Shown here piece by piece: positions 22,915 to 36,442 of a stretch of DNA of 64,000 nucleotides (position 1 is the first letter of the stretch; every line of letters starts with the position of its first letter). Location: the NCBI GenBank assembly GCA_027579435.1, contig JANBPK010000810.1, forward strand, positions 186,001 through 250,000, read 5' to 3'. Position numbers and translations under genes: made by a program. The notes beneath the pieces are model-generated. The model was given only the letters and a program-made list of their open reading frames with translations. It was not told the DNA's origin and did not search any database. Source of the stretch: Candolleomyces eurysporus (Eukaryota > Basidiomycota > Agaricomycetes > Agaricales > Psathyrellaceae).

Positions 22915-23408
22915 TCCATGGCCAAGTTAATTGGCGGACTGTTGGTGTAGATGTCAATTTGACGAGCTAGAGAGGGGACGTAGACACGGAATTTAGAAGC
23001 TACATATTATTTTGTGCGATCGTTGTCGACCACACTCAATCACCAAACAGAAATTGAACAAGAATGAACTCAACCGTCTAATGGCCTTGCCGTTCTCAGT
23101 CGAACTGCCCTAGCTTGGAAGGGGTGGACCAATGAAACACCGAAACGGGCCTAGGAGGGGGTTGAAAGAGCGAGGAAGGCAAGAGATGGACAACTGAAGA
23201 AGGGCGAGAGGAGAGTAACAAAAGGGGGTCCNTNAAGGCCCAGAGACGAGGAATGAGAGCAAGTCTTGGGGTAAAACTGGTTGGAAACCAGCTTATTCAA
23301 AGACGAAATTCCCTCTCCTATTTCAATGAGGCCTGCTCGTTTTTCGGGCGGATGATCCACGTTGCTCTAAGAATATGCATCGATTATATGAGATATACTA
23401 AACAACAA
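22915..23408. other. 3' flanks of the unknown gene and PEX14
   Basis: 494 bp between converging stops, with two Ns at 23232 and 23234 beside short runs. Nothing coding is seen. Confidence 0.55.
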
Positions 23409-24496
23409 TTACGACTCAGTCTTGGAATTTTCGCGTTCAACACCTTTGCCCTTGTCACCGGCCTCACTAGATGGTCCGTTCATTTGAGGGGAAGCTACCG
23501 GAGGGGTTTGAGGAGCACCGGCCAACTGCCATGCTGGTATCGCTGGTCTTCCAATCATTGGAAGAGGCGAAGACGGAAGGCTTGTTGTGGGACCTCGGCT
23601 GAGGAGCAGCGCCTTGAGCGACTTGAGCTCTTGCTGCAGTTCACCTAGAGACTGAGTCTGGCTCTCCTTGTTCTTCTCAATCATCTGTGAATACAAGATT
23701 AGCGACGTAGGACTTGGAATAGGAAGCAGGAGCCGCACGCACCTTAGGGAGCATTTCTCGAATATTGTTGACTTCTTCCCTAATTTCCCGGATTTCATCC
23801 CTTGTCTTGACCTCTCCTTCCCGCATCTCGGTGACCACAGCCTTGACGTCTTCGGTTGTCTGATCAACCTTGGCCTTCTGCTCCTCGACTGCTACCCGTA
23901 CAGCAGCGGTCTCGGTTTTGATTTCTTTCAACAAAGCTTCGGCGGCGTCGAATTGGGCGTTCAGAGCATCCCGGTCTTGTTCGTAAGCAGTGGCCTCGGG
24001 GGGTTGCAAGTGCGGAAGAAGGTATTTCTGTAATACACCCAGTCAGAGTGAATGCGACAATTTCATTACACCCACTCACTCTGAATAAAGTGATAGCGCC
24101 ATAGGTTATTGCACCGGATACGACGCCAGTAATCTGCCGGGAATGCAGTTGGCATGTGTTATTGATCCCGAGAGAGGATGAGAGCTCACAAAGTAGTCTC
24201 GCCAGTCTGAGCGAGGAGGTTGGGGAAGATATGGGTTGGGACCATAAGCGCCGGCGTAAGGAGCAGCAGGAGCAGCAGGACCGCTGGCCGCAGCCTGTCT
24301 GAAAGCAATGTCCACTTCGGCAGGGGTCAGTCCCTTTGCCTCGAGAAACTGGAGTTTCTGTGCGAGCGGTGATGCCTGAGCCTACTGACAGAGATATAAG
24401 CTTGGTAGTAGCATGATGATGGGGAATACATGCCTTGGGATCGTTCAGAAAGACGACTGCATTGCGGATGAGTTCTTGACGCTCCGGGGTGGCCAT
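23409..24496 (-). CDS. PEX14: Peroxisomal docking protein Pex14
   Basis: Membrane component of the peroxisomal matrix-protein import pore; its N-terminal domain binds Pex5. Exon 1 is MATPERQELIRNAVVFLNDP, the start of the Pex5-binding helical domain, completed by ASPLAQKLQFLEAKGLTPAE and VDIAFRQA. An Ala/Pro spacer leads to DWRDYF and the membrane segment (ITGVVSGAITYGAITLFRKY). A long coiled coil follows (LNAQFDAAEALLKEIKTETA through REIREEVNNIREMLPKM), then a Ser/Pro C-terminal tail. Length and order match fungal Pex14. Its start is 159 bp from that of TUF1 on the other strand. Confidence 0.93.
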
Positions 24497-24655
24497 GCTT
24501 ATTCCGGGGAAAGAGGAGAGAAGGAAACCCTAACCTGAGGCGGGGGAAGGGTGCCGCCGGAGTTTGCCGAGCCCCTCGCGCGGGATTAAAAGGCATTTTT
24601 TGAGGTCCCGCGTCTATTCACCACTCTCGTCGTTGCAGAAAGCACGTCGCCCGTC
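24497..24655. promoter_or_regulatory. Short bidirectional promoter of PEX14 and TUF1
   Basis: 159 bp separate the two start codons, so both genes must share promoter sequence. It holds a GC-rich block (24535-24585) and no TATA box. Confidence 0.6.
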
Positions 24656-26359
24656 ATGCTGCCCCTCGCGTCTTGTAAAGCGGCCTCTCACACGTTTGCC
24701 CTCGCAAGGTGTACGTCCGTATGCGCCCTCTCTGCCCACACATCCTCACCATTCCCTTAGCTTCCCTGCGAAATGTGTGCCAACGCAACCGCGTTCCGGT
24801 CACCAGCTCGGCGTCGAGCCTCCGTACGTCAACACCTACTTGCTGTTTGAACCCTTCTGACAATTGCCCCAGTGCTCCGACGTGGCTATGCGGAGGTCTT
24901 CAAGCGAAACAAGCCTCACATGAACATTGGTACCATTGGTATGTCTTGCTGTCACCTTCCACGTCTCTGTTTCTAACGCGTCTCTCCTCTCTCTCTAGGC
25001 CATGTTGATCATGGTAAGACCACGTTGACGGCTGCCATCACCAAGGTCCTCTCCACCGAGGGTGCTGCCAAGTTCACCGACTACAGTCAGATCGACAAGG
25101 CACCTGAGGAAAAGGCCCGTGGTATTACCATCAACTCTGCTCATGTCGAGTATGAGACCCCCAACCGTCACTACGGACACATCGACTGTCCTGGACACGC
25201 TGACTGTAAGTGACAACAGTGCTATCCGCTGGCACCAACTCACCGCTCTCCACAGACATCAAGAACATGATTACTGGTGCAGCTCAGATGGACGGTGCTA
25301 TCATTGTGGTTTCTGCAACGGACGGTCAAATGCCCCAAACTCGTGAACATCTTCTCCTCGCTCGTCAAGTCGGTATCAAGCGCTTGGTTGTCTTCATCAA
25401 CAAGGTCGACCAAATCTCGGACCCCGAAATGTTGGAACTCGTCGATATGGAAATGCGCGACCTCTTGAACACCTACAACTTCGAGGGTGATAGCACCCCC
25501 ATCATCATGGGCTCTGCTCTTGCTGCTCTCGACGGTCGTAATGATGAAATTGGTGCCTCGAAGATCCAGGAACTTGTCAAGGCTTGCGATGAATGGCTCG
25601 AACTTCCTGTCCGTAAGTACACCTCCCCTACTACCGCGTTCGGTCGGAGGTTGACATTTCCGCAGGTGACTTGGAGAAGCCCTTCTTGATGCCCATTGAA
25701 GACGTCTTCTCCATCTCTGGTCGTGGTACCGTCGCAACTGGCCGTGTCGAACGTGGTGTTGCCACCAAGGGCACTGATGTTGAGATTGTCGGCTTTGGCT
25801 CCTCCATGAAGACTACCCTCACTGGCATTGAGATGTTCCACAAGGAACTCGAGCGTGCTGAGGCTGGTGACAACATGGGTGCTCTCCTCCGTGGTATCAA
25901 GCGTGAGCAAATCCGACGTGGTCAAGTTCTCGCTGCCCCCGGCTCCGTCAAGTCCGCCAAGAAGTTCGTTGCTCAGATCTACGTGCGTTTGCTCTTGCAT
26001 GAATCTGCGTGACAGTCGACTGACTCTTTGGCTCTAGGTTTTGACCAAGGAAGAAGGTGGTCGCTACACTCCTTTCATGGCCAACTACAGGCCCCAGTGC
26101 TTCGTCCGAACTGCTGATGTCACTGTCGCCTTGACCTTCCCTGAGGGTACCCCCGATGCTGCTGAGAAGATGGTCATGCCCGGTGACAACGTCGAGATGG
26201 TTTGCGACCTCGTCTTCGATGTTGCTCTTGAGATCGGAACCCGCTTCACTCTCCGTGAGGCCAACAAGACCAGTAAGTCGCCTTTCTTCTTGTGCAAAAT
26301 CATTCCTCTAACCGCATCTTGTAGTTGGCACTGGTATCGTCACCAAGATCTTCGAGTAA
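24656..26359 (+). CDS. TUF1: Mitochondrial translation elongation factor Tu
   Basis: Delivers aminoacyl-tRNA to mitochondrial ribosomes. The start at 24656 gives a presequence ([18 protein letters not shown]), then [20 protein letters not shown]. GTPase motifs are all present: G1 GHVDHGKT, the switch I RGITI, G3 DCPGHAD, G4 NKVD and the G5 SAL region. Domain 2 has [13 protein letters not shown], and domain 3 ends [16 protein letters not shown]. The GHVDHGKT form and the [14 protein letters not shown] loop mark it as bacterial-type rather than EF-1alpha. Short introns interrupt it; the junction in GHAD|YIKNM is clear. Confidence 0.97.
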
Positions 26360-26724
26360 ACGGATCTCAAAACGCTCCATTATACATTTCTAGTACACAT
26401 ACACACACCCCACTTTCGACATATGTAGTGTAAAAAGTAATGTGCCAGTACCTCTATGGCAGGCCCGGCTCACTGGGGCGGCGTCGTGGCGTTTGAGGTG
26501 GCAGCGGTTAAATAGACATAGAATAATTGCTATAATTTATTCCATTCATTATGAAGGAATTTTGCGAAAAGTCTGGACCTTGAACGTTGCGAACCTGAAA
26601 TCACATTCTGGCTATATAAGGCAGTGGGAAGATATTTGAAAAAAGGCGGAAAAGGAGGACCCTGTTCCCGGTCCTCGCTCCTTGCTCCGTCCACCTCTCT
26701 TCCCTTCCCTCCTCATCGTTCCCA
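26360..26724. other. Spacer between TUF1 and GCV3
   Basis: 365 bp holding the TUF1 3' flank and the GCV3 promoter; a TATA-like TATATAAG lies near 26612-26619, about 105 bp before the GCV3 start. Confidence 0.5.
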
Positions 26725-27489
26725 ATGCAGTCCATCTTGCGTACAGCTGCCCTCCGTGTTGCCCGTCCCTCGAGGGCATTCGTTGCCAGGCCTTCTGCTG
26801 TTCCTCTCTACAGGTCAACGCAGATTCGAACTCTCGTCAGTACGTACCGCGTTCCGGTCACTCAGACGCACACACGACTTACCTTTTTCTTTCCAGCGAA
26901 GCGCTACACCACCGACCACGAAGCCGTCGTGTTCGATGACGCGACGGGCGTTGGAATCGTCTCTATCACCGACTATGCACAGTCCTCGCTAGGCGACGTT
27001 GTGTTTGTGGAGCTCCCATCCCTTGGAACGGAAGTTGGGCAGGGTGGTACGTTCTCCATTTCCGACGCCACCAACGGTGTCACCCTTGCTCAACTAGGCT
27101 AATGTCAATTTCGGGATACTTGCAGACCAGATTGGAGCCGTTGAGAGCGTGAAGGCTGCTTCCGACATCGTACGTTTGTGTTTCCCTGGCACGAGGAAGA
27201 GCGACCCTGTCTAACAACGTTCTTTCTTTCCTCCTTCGATATAGTACGCGCCTGTTTCTGGCTCCGTTGAAGAGATCAACGAGACTCTCTCCACTGAGCC
27301 TGGCCTCCTCAACAAATCGCCCGAAGAAAAGGGCTGGCTCTGCAAAATCAAGCTGTCCGACCCAGCCGAGGTGCGTGCATACCGAGATAAGTTTTTTCGA
27401 GTGGAGGTATCTGATTTATGTCCGTGTGCGTTATCCAGCTCGAGGAATTGTTGACCGAGGAAGCGTACAAAGCCCACTGCGAGGCCTAA
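26725..27489 (+). CDS. GCV3: Glycine cleavage system H protein, mitochondrial
   Basis: Lipoyl-carrying shuttle protein of the mitochondrial glycine decarboxylase complex. The N-terminus is an Arg-rich presequence (MQSILRTAALRVARPSRAFV). The mature domain contains KRYTTDHEAVVFDDATGVGI and SLGDVVFVELPSLG, then after a short intron IGAVESVKAASD with the lipoyl lysine, and APVSGSVEEIN. It ends ELLTEEAYKAHCEA. About 160 residues, usual for the family. It lies 365 bp downstream of TUF1 on the same strand. Confidence 0.96.
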
Positions 27490-27842
27490 CTAAATCTCTG
27501 GACGGACGGATGGACAGACAAGACAGGGTTTCCGATTCTCTCCTTATTTCTCCTCCATAGACAGATAGACAGACTCAGCGTTGTTCCGAGACACGCATCG
27601 TATCGTATTTTATGATACCATACCGCCTTCCTTCCATCCCTCAACGGGTTGGTTGTACCTCCACGTCTAGTACACGATTTGCAGATTTATGGCGGCCAAA
27701 TTAGACAATTACCATATCATCATCCTATTGCTCTCGGCAATTCGAAATTGGAATTCNAAAAAAAGAGCTCTGTTTGACAAATGATTGCAACGTCTAAAAC
27801 GACACACTCTCTATCCTGGACTATGCACAGTGTCTCTGAAGT
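27490..27842. other. 3' flanks of GCV3 and the NDUFB11-type gene
   Basis: 353 bp between converging stops, with imperfect GGAC/GACA tetranucleotide tracts (27497-27575) and an N before A7 at 27757. Confidence 0.55.
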
Positions 27843-28363
27843 CTATGAGGATGCTGGTGGTGGTGTTGTTGACGACGAAGAGGGTTCGTATTGGTACTTC
27901 TCCCCTCGGGCTTCCATTCGCGCCTTCGCTTCCTTCAAAGCCCAACTTTGCACACTACAAAATGAAAATAAAATGCAGGCATACACGTCAGTTGGAAGGA
28001 ACGAGAGGGAGAGACGGGTTTGGGAGCACGCACCTCGTGTCAGGCTTGTAGTACAACATAAGTCCAGCGAAGCCCATCCCACCAATCATACCAATGTACC
28101 ACACGTTCTCCCAGTCCTCCTTCACACGTTTCTGACCAGGGGGAAGAGGCTACAGAGAACAAACCAACGTCAGAAATGAATTCAATAGGAGGGAGAGGCC
28201 AGAGGGTGACTCGGGAGGGGAGACGCAAGGTTGTAGGACTGACCTTTTCGCCGAAAAGCCAACCGGAGGGCTCGTTGTAGTGTTCTCCATGAGAGGCGAA
28301 TCGCCGTCCGTTGTAGCGGAGTGCTGTGCGGCGCAGCACGCGCGACGTTGAGGAAGTTAGCAT
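27843..28363 (-). CDS. NADH dehydrogenase ESSS/NDUFB11-type subunit
   Basis: Accessory single-pass subunit of the membrane arm of mitochondrial complex I. Exon 1 has a presequence (MLTSSTSRVLRRTALRYNGR) and HGEHYNEPSGWLFGEK; exon 2 has PLPPGQKRVKEDWENVWYIG and the membrane helix MIGGMGFAGLMLYYKP; exon 3 has WALKEAKARMEARGEKYQYE and a Ser/Thr tail. The E-P-S-G-x-L-F and KEDWENxWY features are typical. The start at 28363 was chosen because it gives the targeting sequence; the frame is open further upstream to 28513. The gene is short and complete. Confidence 0.9.
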
Positions 28364-28593
28364 GAAGACGAACGACGAAGAGTTTGGGGAGCGTTGGTGA
28401 TCGGCGGCCACGGAATCCACTCGGGATGTTTGCACTCCAGGGTGGAGCCAAACAATACTCCCGTCCCATTCGGGTTCCTCAATGGCAAAACGTATTTTTG
28501 AAGAACTCAACATCCTGAAAAAATAGAAGTATATTTCGAAGAGCTAGGTATAGAATTTTGGTATATAGAGATCGTAATTCCAAGTAGCAAGAT

Positions 28594-29557
28594 TTAGTCT
28601 GCGGCTTCCTCCGAGCCGTCCTCGTCCCATTCATCCTCCTCTGGCAATCGTTTCGACAGAATCTCGTAGTCGACTTCTTTCTCAAACTTTGATGGACAGG
28701 ATTCATCTGGAATAAACCTGCATCGATGTACCAGTAAGGATTGATGCTCAGCATGAAAACTCCATGAACGTACCCAATTCCCTTGTAGAATTGCACGGCG
28801 GTCTCATTTGCTAAGAGGCTTTCATTTAGATATAAATAACGATGCAATTGAGTAGAATCGATTACCTTTCAGCACAGTCAACATAAGTTTTTCCATGCCC
28901 CATGCCGAGCCAATGCTTGCAAGCATAGTCATCAAACTACGGCCAATAGCCATTCCTCGCATTGCTTCGACAACTTGGAGCTCATAGCTAGAAGGATAGC
29001 AGTCAGTAGCAGCCAGAATGAAAAGGGTGGCAGAGGGAGATACCAATAAAGAAGACATTCTTTGTCTTCATATTCAAAGCGGAACATGCTGAAAGCGACG
29101 AGCTGAGTTGGAACACTCCCATCTCCTTGAAAGACTAGGATGAACCGTGAAAGACGATTGAGCAATTCAGCTTTCTTCTCTTTCGGATGCCAGCCAACAG
29201 AAGAGGATTCGGAGCTTGGGAAAATGGAGATGAATACAGCGATTCAGAACTTCAGGAGCCGGTAAAAGGCTCACAGCGTCCGCATGTTTTCTTCAAGCAT
29301 TAACCAGATGCGTTCCTTCATGCCGGCTCCGAGTTCACTGCTGCGTCGCGCTACATATAAAAGATCCCTTGAAATCGTCTTTTTATTGAGGCCATGGAGT
29401 AGAGAGCTCATACAAGGCCTGTGTCGCGTCCGTGGTACAGTGCTCCTGTAGCTGAGAGGAAGGGAGCTGGGGAGGGGAATAAGAGCCGTTGCCACATAGA
29501 AGAGGGCGACCTACGCACCTTGAGCGCTTCCCTTACTTTCTGGCGGCGAGTGGCCAT
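28594..29557 (-). CDS. NAA40: N-alpha-acetyltransferase 40 (NatD, histone H4/H2A)
   Basis: GNAT enzyme that acetylates the N-terminal Ser of histones H4 and H2A. Short exons: MATRRQKVREALK at 29557; EHCTTDATQAL; ARRSSELGAGMKERIWLMLE; SSVGWHPKEKKAELLNRLSR, a stretch I know from this family; then VAFSMFRFEYEDKECLLYCY; ELQVVEAMRGMAIGRSLMTM, with a weakened acetyl-CoA loop; EKLMLTVLKANETAVQFYKG; and EVDYEILSKR. The tail is acidic (PEEDEWDEDGSEE). The start lies 170 bp from that of RIO2 on the opposite strand. Some exon edges are inferred. Confidence 0.88.
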
Positions 29558-29727
29558 TCTGCTCAGTCAAATCCGAATGCGAGGGGAACTTGAGATGAAG
29601 GGTGCTTGAACGAGGCGCCAAACGTTGAACGATTTGAATGATCAGTCAAGCCGGTGATTGCCGCCCACTCAATATTCTCCTCAATCAATTTCTTCATGAA
29701 TTAGTTCTCCCTTAAACTGGATCCACA
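29558..29727. promoter_or_regulatory. Short bidirectional promoter of NAA40 and RIO2
   Basis: 170 bp between two divergent start codons. No TATA box is clear. Confidence 0.55.
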
Positions 29728-31640
<1,913 letters not shown>

Positions 31641-31885
31641 TGCACTACCGTATCATATCTGTATATTAGCTTTGTCTGTACCGTTGTGTAGTCCTAGCTT
31701 CAGCTCTCCATCTATCTGGATTCTAGATTTTTGAGAGAAAGTTATTTGGCCGTGTCCAAAATTGAGATTGCTGTTCGCGGTTCGCACGTTGCCGGATTTT
31801 GCAGGTTCACTCCCTTCCACCACGTTCTTCAACTAGCACTGCTCCATCCCCTCTCGTCGATCCCTCCTAACCCTCTCCAGAAACC

Positions 31886-32670
31886 ATGGATAAATCGGAT
31901 CTCGAGGAGTACCAGCTCCAACTAACACAAGTTGAGACAGCCCTTGAAGCTGACCCCGATAGCACTGAACTCGCCTCTTTACGTTCAGAGCTCAAACAGC
32001 TCATCGAGCTCGCACAAACAGCTATTGCCCAAGCTGAAGCAGCCGCAGCATCCTCCTCCTCTTCCTCCAAACAAAAGGCCGCTTCGTCCTCCGCAACGCC
32101 CACACATGCATGGTCAGCCGGAGACGACTGCCTAGCGCGCTACTCTGCAGACAACCAGTGGTACCCAGCCCGAATCACCTTCATCGGCGGTGCAGCCGAA
32201 AACAGGGTCTACAGCATCGTATTCAAAGGCTACAACTCGACCGAGCTCGTGAAGAGCACCGAACTCAAACCCATGTCCTCCAACTATGGCCAGAACGCAC
32301 CCAGTTCGAATAAGCGGAAGCTGACGAAAGAAGAGGAGGATGAGAGGGAGAAGAAGAAGAAGAAGAACGAGAAGAAGGTGGCGATGAAGGTGGAGAAGGC
32401 CAAAGAGCAGGCGGCGAAACAGCAAACTTGGCAAAAGTTTGCGAAGAAGAGCGAGAAGAAGGGTGTGCATATTGCTGGTGTGGCTGGGACGAGCATCTTC
32501 AAGACGCCTGATAACCCGATGGGCAGGGGTATGTGTTCCATTGCTCAAAGAGGGATGACTTTCTAACCTCTTTTTGATTTACAGTCGGTGTAACAGGGAG
32601 TGGAAAGGGTATGACTGAAGTCGCAGGCAAGGCAAAGCACAAATTCGAGTACACGGAAGAAGATGCTTGA
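31886..32670 (+). CDS. Splicing factor SPF30/SMNDC1-like Tudor protein
   Basis: U2 snRNP-linked spliceosome assembly factor that binds dimethyl-arginine through a Tudor domain. The N-terminal helix is MDKSDLEEYQLQLTQVETAL, then a Ser/Ala spacer and the Tudor domain starting WSAGDDCLARYSADNQWYPA and running to YNSTELVKSTELKPM. A highly charged Lys/Glu segment follows (EREKKKKKNEKK). The conserved tail is KSIFKTPD-like (TSIFKTPDNPMGRV), where the last exon begins, ending HKFEYTEEDA. One intron near 32529-32584. It is 245 bp downstream of RIO2 on the same strand. Confidence 0.92.
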
Positions 32671-33296
32671 GCTGCTCTGTAGAAGGTAATCCCTCATTTC
32701 ACTTTTTTTTGACCAACGGCGCTCATCCATTCTTTTGACAGATGTTCGTTTTCATTCTTTCACTTTCGCAAAAAACCTAGACCGCACTAATGAAGCGTTT
32801 CTCCCTTTGTATCATTCTTCGCCTGTAATAACCAGTTTGCTTCACTACCAGGGACATTCTCGATTTCACTTTTGCTCAAGAAGAATGCCTTGCACCACGG
32901 GGGTTTCAACTTCTAAATAACCAGTTGAGAGTACCTCTTCTTCTGTTCATCTCTCTGAACGCACTTCGCTGATGATTCTCTGAAAATGGCTTGGGGATTC
33001 GTCAGCCCACATTGAGGCCTTAAGGCTTAAGGGCTCAGGGCAGTATCATGCGACTCCGATAGACTCGCAATTCCTGTTGACCTTATTTTCATTTCTCCGG
33101 TATACAAAATACAATTCATCGGTTCCCAAGGTACGCAACCACAAAACAATGAGCATACGAGACGATATCAAGAAAAATCCATATACAAAAAGGGTAACAA
33201 AATTTAAGCATAAATCGCAGTCATATCCATCCACAAAGTCCAAAGAATCACTTTAGTCTCTCCGAGTCAGAGTCAAGATTGAAAAAAAGTAAACGT
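32671..33296. other. 3' flanks of SPF30 and PIL1
   Basis: 626 bp between converging stops. It holds a near-perfect hairpin at 33014-33036. Nothing coding is seen. Confidence 0.55.
33014..33036. repeat. Hairpin, 10-bp arms with one mismatch, 3-nt loop
   Basis: GAGGCCTTAA (33014-33023), loop GGC, TTAAGGGCTC (33027-33036); 9 of 10 pairs form. It lies between two converging genes and may help end transcription on either strand. Confidence 0.8.
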
Positions 33297-35181
33297 CTAC
33301 TGAAGAGTGGGTTCCTGGTAAGGAGGCAAGTCTTCATCGGGCTCCCCATCCTTCTTCCCTTGCTGAGCCGGAGCCTGCCCGCGCAAGATCCTCTCGCGTT
33401 CTTCGCGCTCCAACCTCTTCTTCTCATCCTCTGCAGACTCGTGAGCATGGCTTGTCGATGGAGCAGGAGCAGGAACGTGAGCCTGAGAGTAAGCAGCAGC
33501 CAAACGCCTCTTTTCCTCCTCTGCAGTTGGGTGGTGAACAGCAGGGGTAGGAGCAGGAACTGGGGCTGGGGCAGGGGATGGGACGCTCTCCACAGCAGGC
33601 TTCTTCTCTTCCTTAACCGATCCGAGAGGTGGGCTCTGCAGTACGCCAGACTGCGTAGAAGCATGCTTCAAATCATGCAAAGACCCCTTGGCTGGGCCGG
33701 GACCAGAGGCCCCCGCTGAGAGGGGCACACCGGTCTCAGCAACAGTCGGGATGATGATCGGAGCAGTGGCCGGTGCAGTGCTTTCTGGAGCGGAAGTAGG
33801 GATAATCGGGGACAGGGCGGGCTGAGGAAGGGGAGCAGGGGCCTGGTTCAAAACGGAAGGGTTAAGAGGTGGAGACTGCTGGGCAGGCGCATGAGCCAAG
33901 GGCACATGGTCCTGCGAGGAGGATTTCTCGGGGACCGGGAAAGTAGGTACAGGTACACGGTTCACACTGGAAGCCGGTTGAGGCATTGGCACGGGAGTAC
34001 TTCCTCCTGAGACTCCTGCGACCTGGATGTTTGGATGAGGAGTCGGGGGAGTATACGCAGTGATGTTTGACAATTCTGCAGCATGACTCTCGCCGAAGCT
34101 GCGGGTATCCGAGCGGCTGAGATCGGCTCCAGCGGAGGGAAGTTGGAACGAGGTGGTGCCAGGCTTGTGGCTGTCAAGCGCTTGTTGCAAAGCGGCTCGA
34201 ACTGCCCCGGTTCTCTGGTGTCCATTGTATGGAGTGGTGCTCCCAGGAGGGACGGATGGCAACTCAGCCAAAAGGGGGCCGGCGGCTTGAGACAGAAGCA
34301 ATAGCTTCTCAGCGTACTAATGGTAAAGTTAGTATGGGATAAGTCGACGATGTATGAATTATCACTTGCCTCCTGGATCGCAGTCCACTTGAGTTGTTCA
34401 CTGTCCCGAAGAGCCTTGCGCTTCAAAATCTCGACTTCTCGTTCCTTGTCAGCATCCTCCAGCTCAGCCTTCCTCAGCTGGTCCTTGAAATCTCCGGCCT
34501 TCTTGGGGTCGTTCTCAACACGAGCAAGCTCCTTCTCAATGCCTGCCCGGATGTTCCTACGGGGTTGCAAAGCGGTCTCTGCGTCCCGAAGGGCTTTGAA
34601 GGGAGCACGAGCAGCGTCAAGCTTCTGGGACAAAGTAAAAGACGTCGAACCCAAGACGAAATTGAGGTACGCCAATCTGTCGGTCACTACGAACAAAAAC
34701 TATATTGAGTGCCAAGCGGAACAGAAAGGGGTCAAAGCGGCTCACCATCTTTCATATCATCGGCCTCGGTTTGACCCCAAGTGTAGAGCTCTTTGCTCTG
34801 GGCCTTGGACTCGCGAGCAACATTGTCATAGTCCAATGCAAGTCCCTTCTCTGCTGTGATTATCTTCTGAGCAGGGCTGGTGCTGGATCTAGATGGGCCG
34901 ATTGATCAGATGCGATGAAAGCGAGCAAGAGGGAGGATGGAGACTTACGAGTACTGTTGCTGGAAGGCTCGGAACTGGTATGAAAGGGCGTCTAGCGCAT
35001 GCGACCTTCCGCCTCCCTGGGCTGCGGCCTGGTTTGCCGCTGGCTGAGGAGCGGGATCTGGGCTAGGAGGACGAGGAGCACCGGCAGATGCACTGCCAGG
35101 CACGGGTATCTTGCCAGCCAGTGGCGAAGCGTTAAGGGCGCTCTGAGCCTTGTCTGCAAGGTTGTGGAAGAAACTGGGCAT
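33297..35181 (-). CDS. PIL1: Eisosome core protein Pil1/Lsp1 (BAR domain)
   Basis: Membrane-bending structural protein of eisosomes under the plasma membrane, regulated in yeast by sphingolipid-responsive kinases. The start MPSFFHNLADKAQSALNASP is followed by a Pro/Ala spacer, then HALDALSYQFRAFQQQY, ITAEKGLALDYDNVARESKA and LYTWGQTEADDMKDVTDRLA, all BAR-domain stretches of this family. Helices continue through ARAPFKALRDAETALQPRR and LKRKALRDSEQLKWTAIQEY. The C-terminal tail, over 250 residues, is Pro/Ala/Ser-rich and disordered, much longer than in yeast Pil1. There are three or four short introns. The eIF4E stop lies only 127 bp upstream. Confidence 0.93.
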
Positions 35182-35308
35182 GGTCGTATAGATGATGGGG
35201 AATGGAGCAGAGACTCGCAGTATTTATACGGAGGGGCAAGAAAACACAATGTGATGTCATACTGGCCATATCTCATAGCATACGCCAAACAAAGACACAA
35301 ATACAGAT

Positions 35309-36442
35309 TTACACTATGATCTTCCGCACCGACTTGCCCTTTCTCTCAGAGTCTTTGTGCGACTGGAATTCAACCTCTGTCGCAAGTGGACCAGCAAGAC
35401 GTGCGTTCTCCTGGTAGCCCAACACCTGGATCTTGAAATGGCGTCCCACGCTTTCGATTCTCTGTCGCAACTTGGGATCGTCATCGGTACTAGGCGCAAG
35501 TCGCGTCCATATTGATAACCGGTAGAACTGCGGTCGCGTAGAGACAATGACGCCCGTGATTAAGGAATCGCTCGCATTGTTGCTGGGCGAAGGGTCAAAA
35601 GTTTCGCCGATCGCTGCGAGCATCTAAGAAGCACAGGTTAGCACAGTGCGTCTGCGTCAGGCTATGCGAGAGCGACGACATACCGTGAACAGCCACATCT
35701 TATCTACATTGGCCCTATTCTTGTCTTTAGGCAGCTGAATGCTCCATTTGCCACCGTGCTTGTTTGCCTCGTCTTCCCAAGCAGGGATAATGCCTTCCTA
35801 TTTTTGGCTTAGTAAATCATTGCAGAGTCGGAAAAGCCATGCCACCCACTTTGAAGAGGTAGTAGTTGGCCTTTTGAGGTAGTTGGGAAGGAGGAATGAT
35901 GTTGTTATACAGCCTTGCGGCAACGCGTCAGCTGCGGCATTGCGAGAAGAAAAAGGATACGTACCCCCAGAATTCTTCAACTGAGTCAAAGTTGATGACC
36001 CGTTTAATGTCTTCCATCCATCCCTGGGCAGCAGCAGCGCCGGGTGTTTGAGGAAGGGGTGTTTGTGGGAATGCGGAAATGGGAGTTTGGGGAAGATTTC
36101 GACCTTTGGTCGATGGGGAGTCGAACCACAGAGTCCAAGCAGAGAACAAAGGGTGCTATTATGAAAGAGACCATGTCAGGAGCGAAGACACTGGACGCGA
36201 GGGTTGAAAAAACGTACTTTGACGTTGAAATTATTGGGGTCACTGAAGACGGTGCGAATTTGCTCAGCCTGCTTCTGCATATCAACTTCCACTTCCTGGA
36301 TCTCGCCAGGCTCCGTGGATTCTGGGGCATCGGTGATTGAAGCCGATGCCTCCTGATCGGCCAGGGCAGCAGAGAGCGCAGCTCTCGAGGCCTGGAGGGC
36401 AGCGGGAGGGAGGGTAGAATTGGAGGGGGTGGAGGAGGCCAT
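35309..36442 (-). CDS. Translation initiation factor eIF4E (cap binding)
   Basis: Binds the mRNA 5' cap and recruits eIF4G. An acidic N-terminus (TEPGEIQEVEVDMQKQ) leads to HPLFSAWTLWFDSP. An insert of about 25 residues with repeated QTP (RNLPQTPISAFPQTPLPQTP) is placed before WMEDIKRVINFDSVEEFWG. The next exons have YNNIIPPSQLPQKANYYLFK and GIIPAWEDEANKHGGKWSI, holding a cap-stacking Trp (PAWED), then ITGVIVSTRPQFYRLSIWTR. It ends VRKIIV. The core is complete; the QTP insert is not in animal eIF4E. The gene is divergent from MTM1. Confidence 0.94.

Noticed and set aside
33279..33719. 146-codon plus-strand frame in the PIL1 tail
   Set aside because: Opposite strand of a Pro/Ala-rich repeat-like coding tail.
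36115..36128. Minus-strand GGTTCGACTCC resembling a tRNA B box
   Set aside because: It lies in the eIF4E coding exon (TLWFDSP) with no cloverleaf around it.
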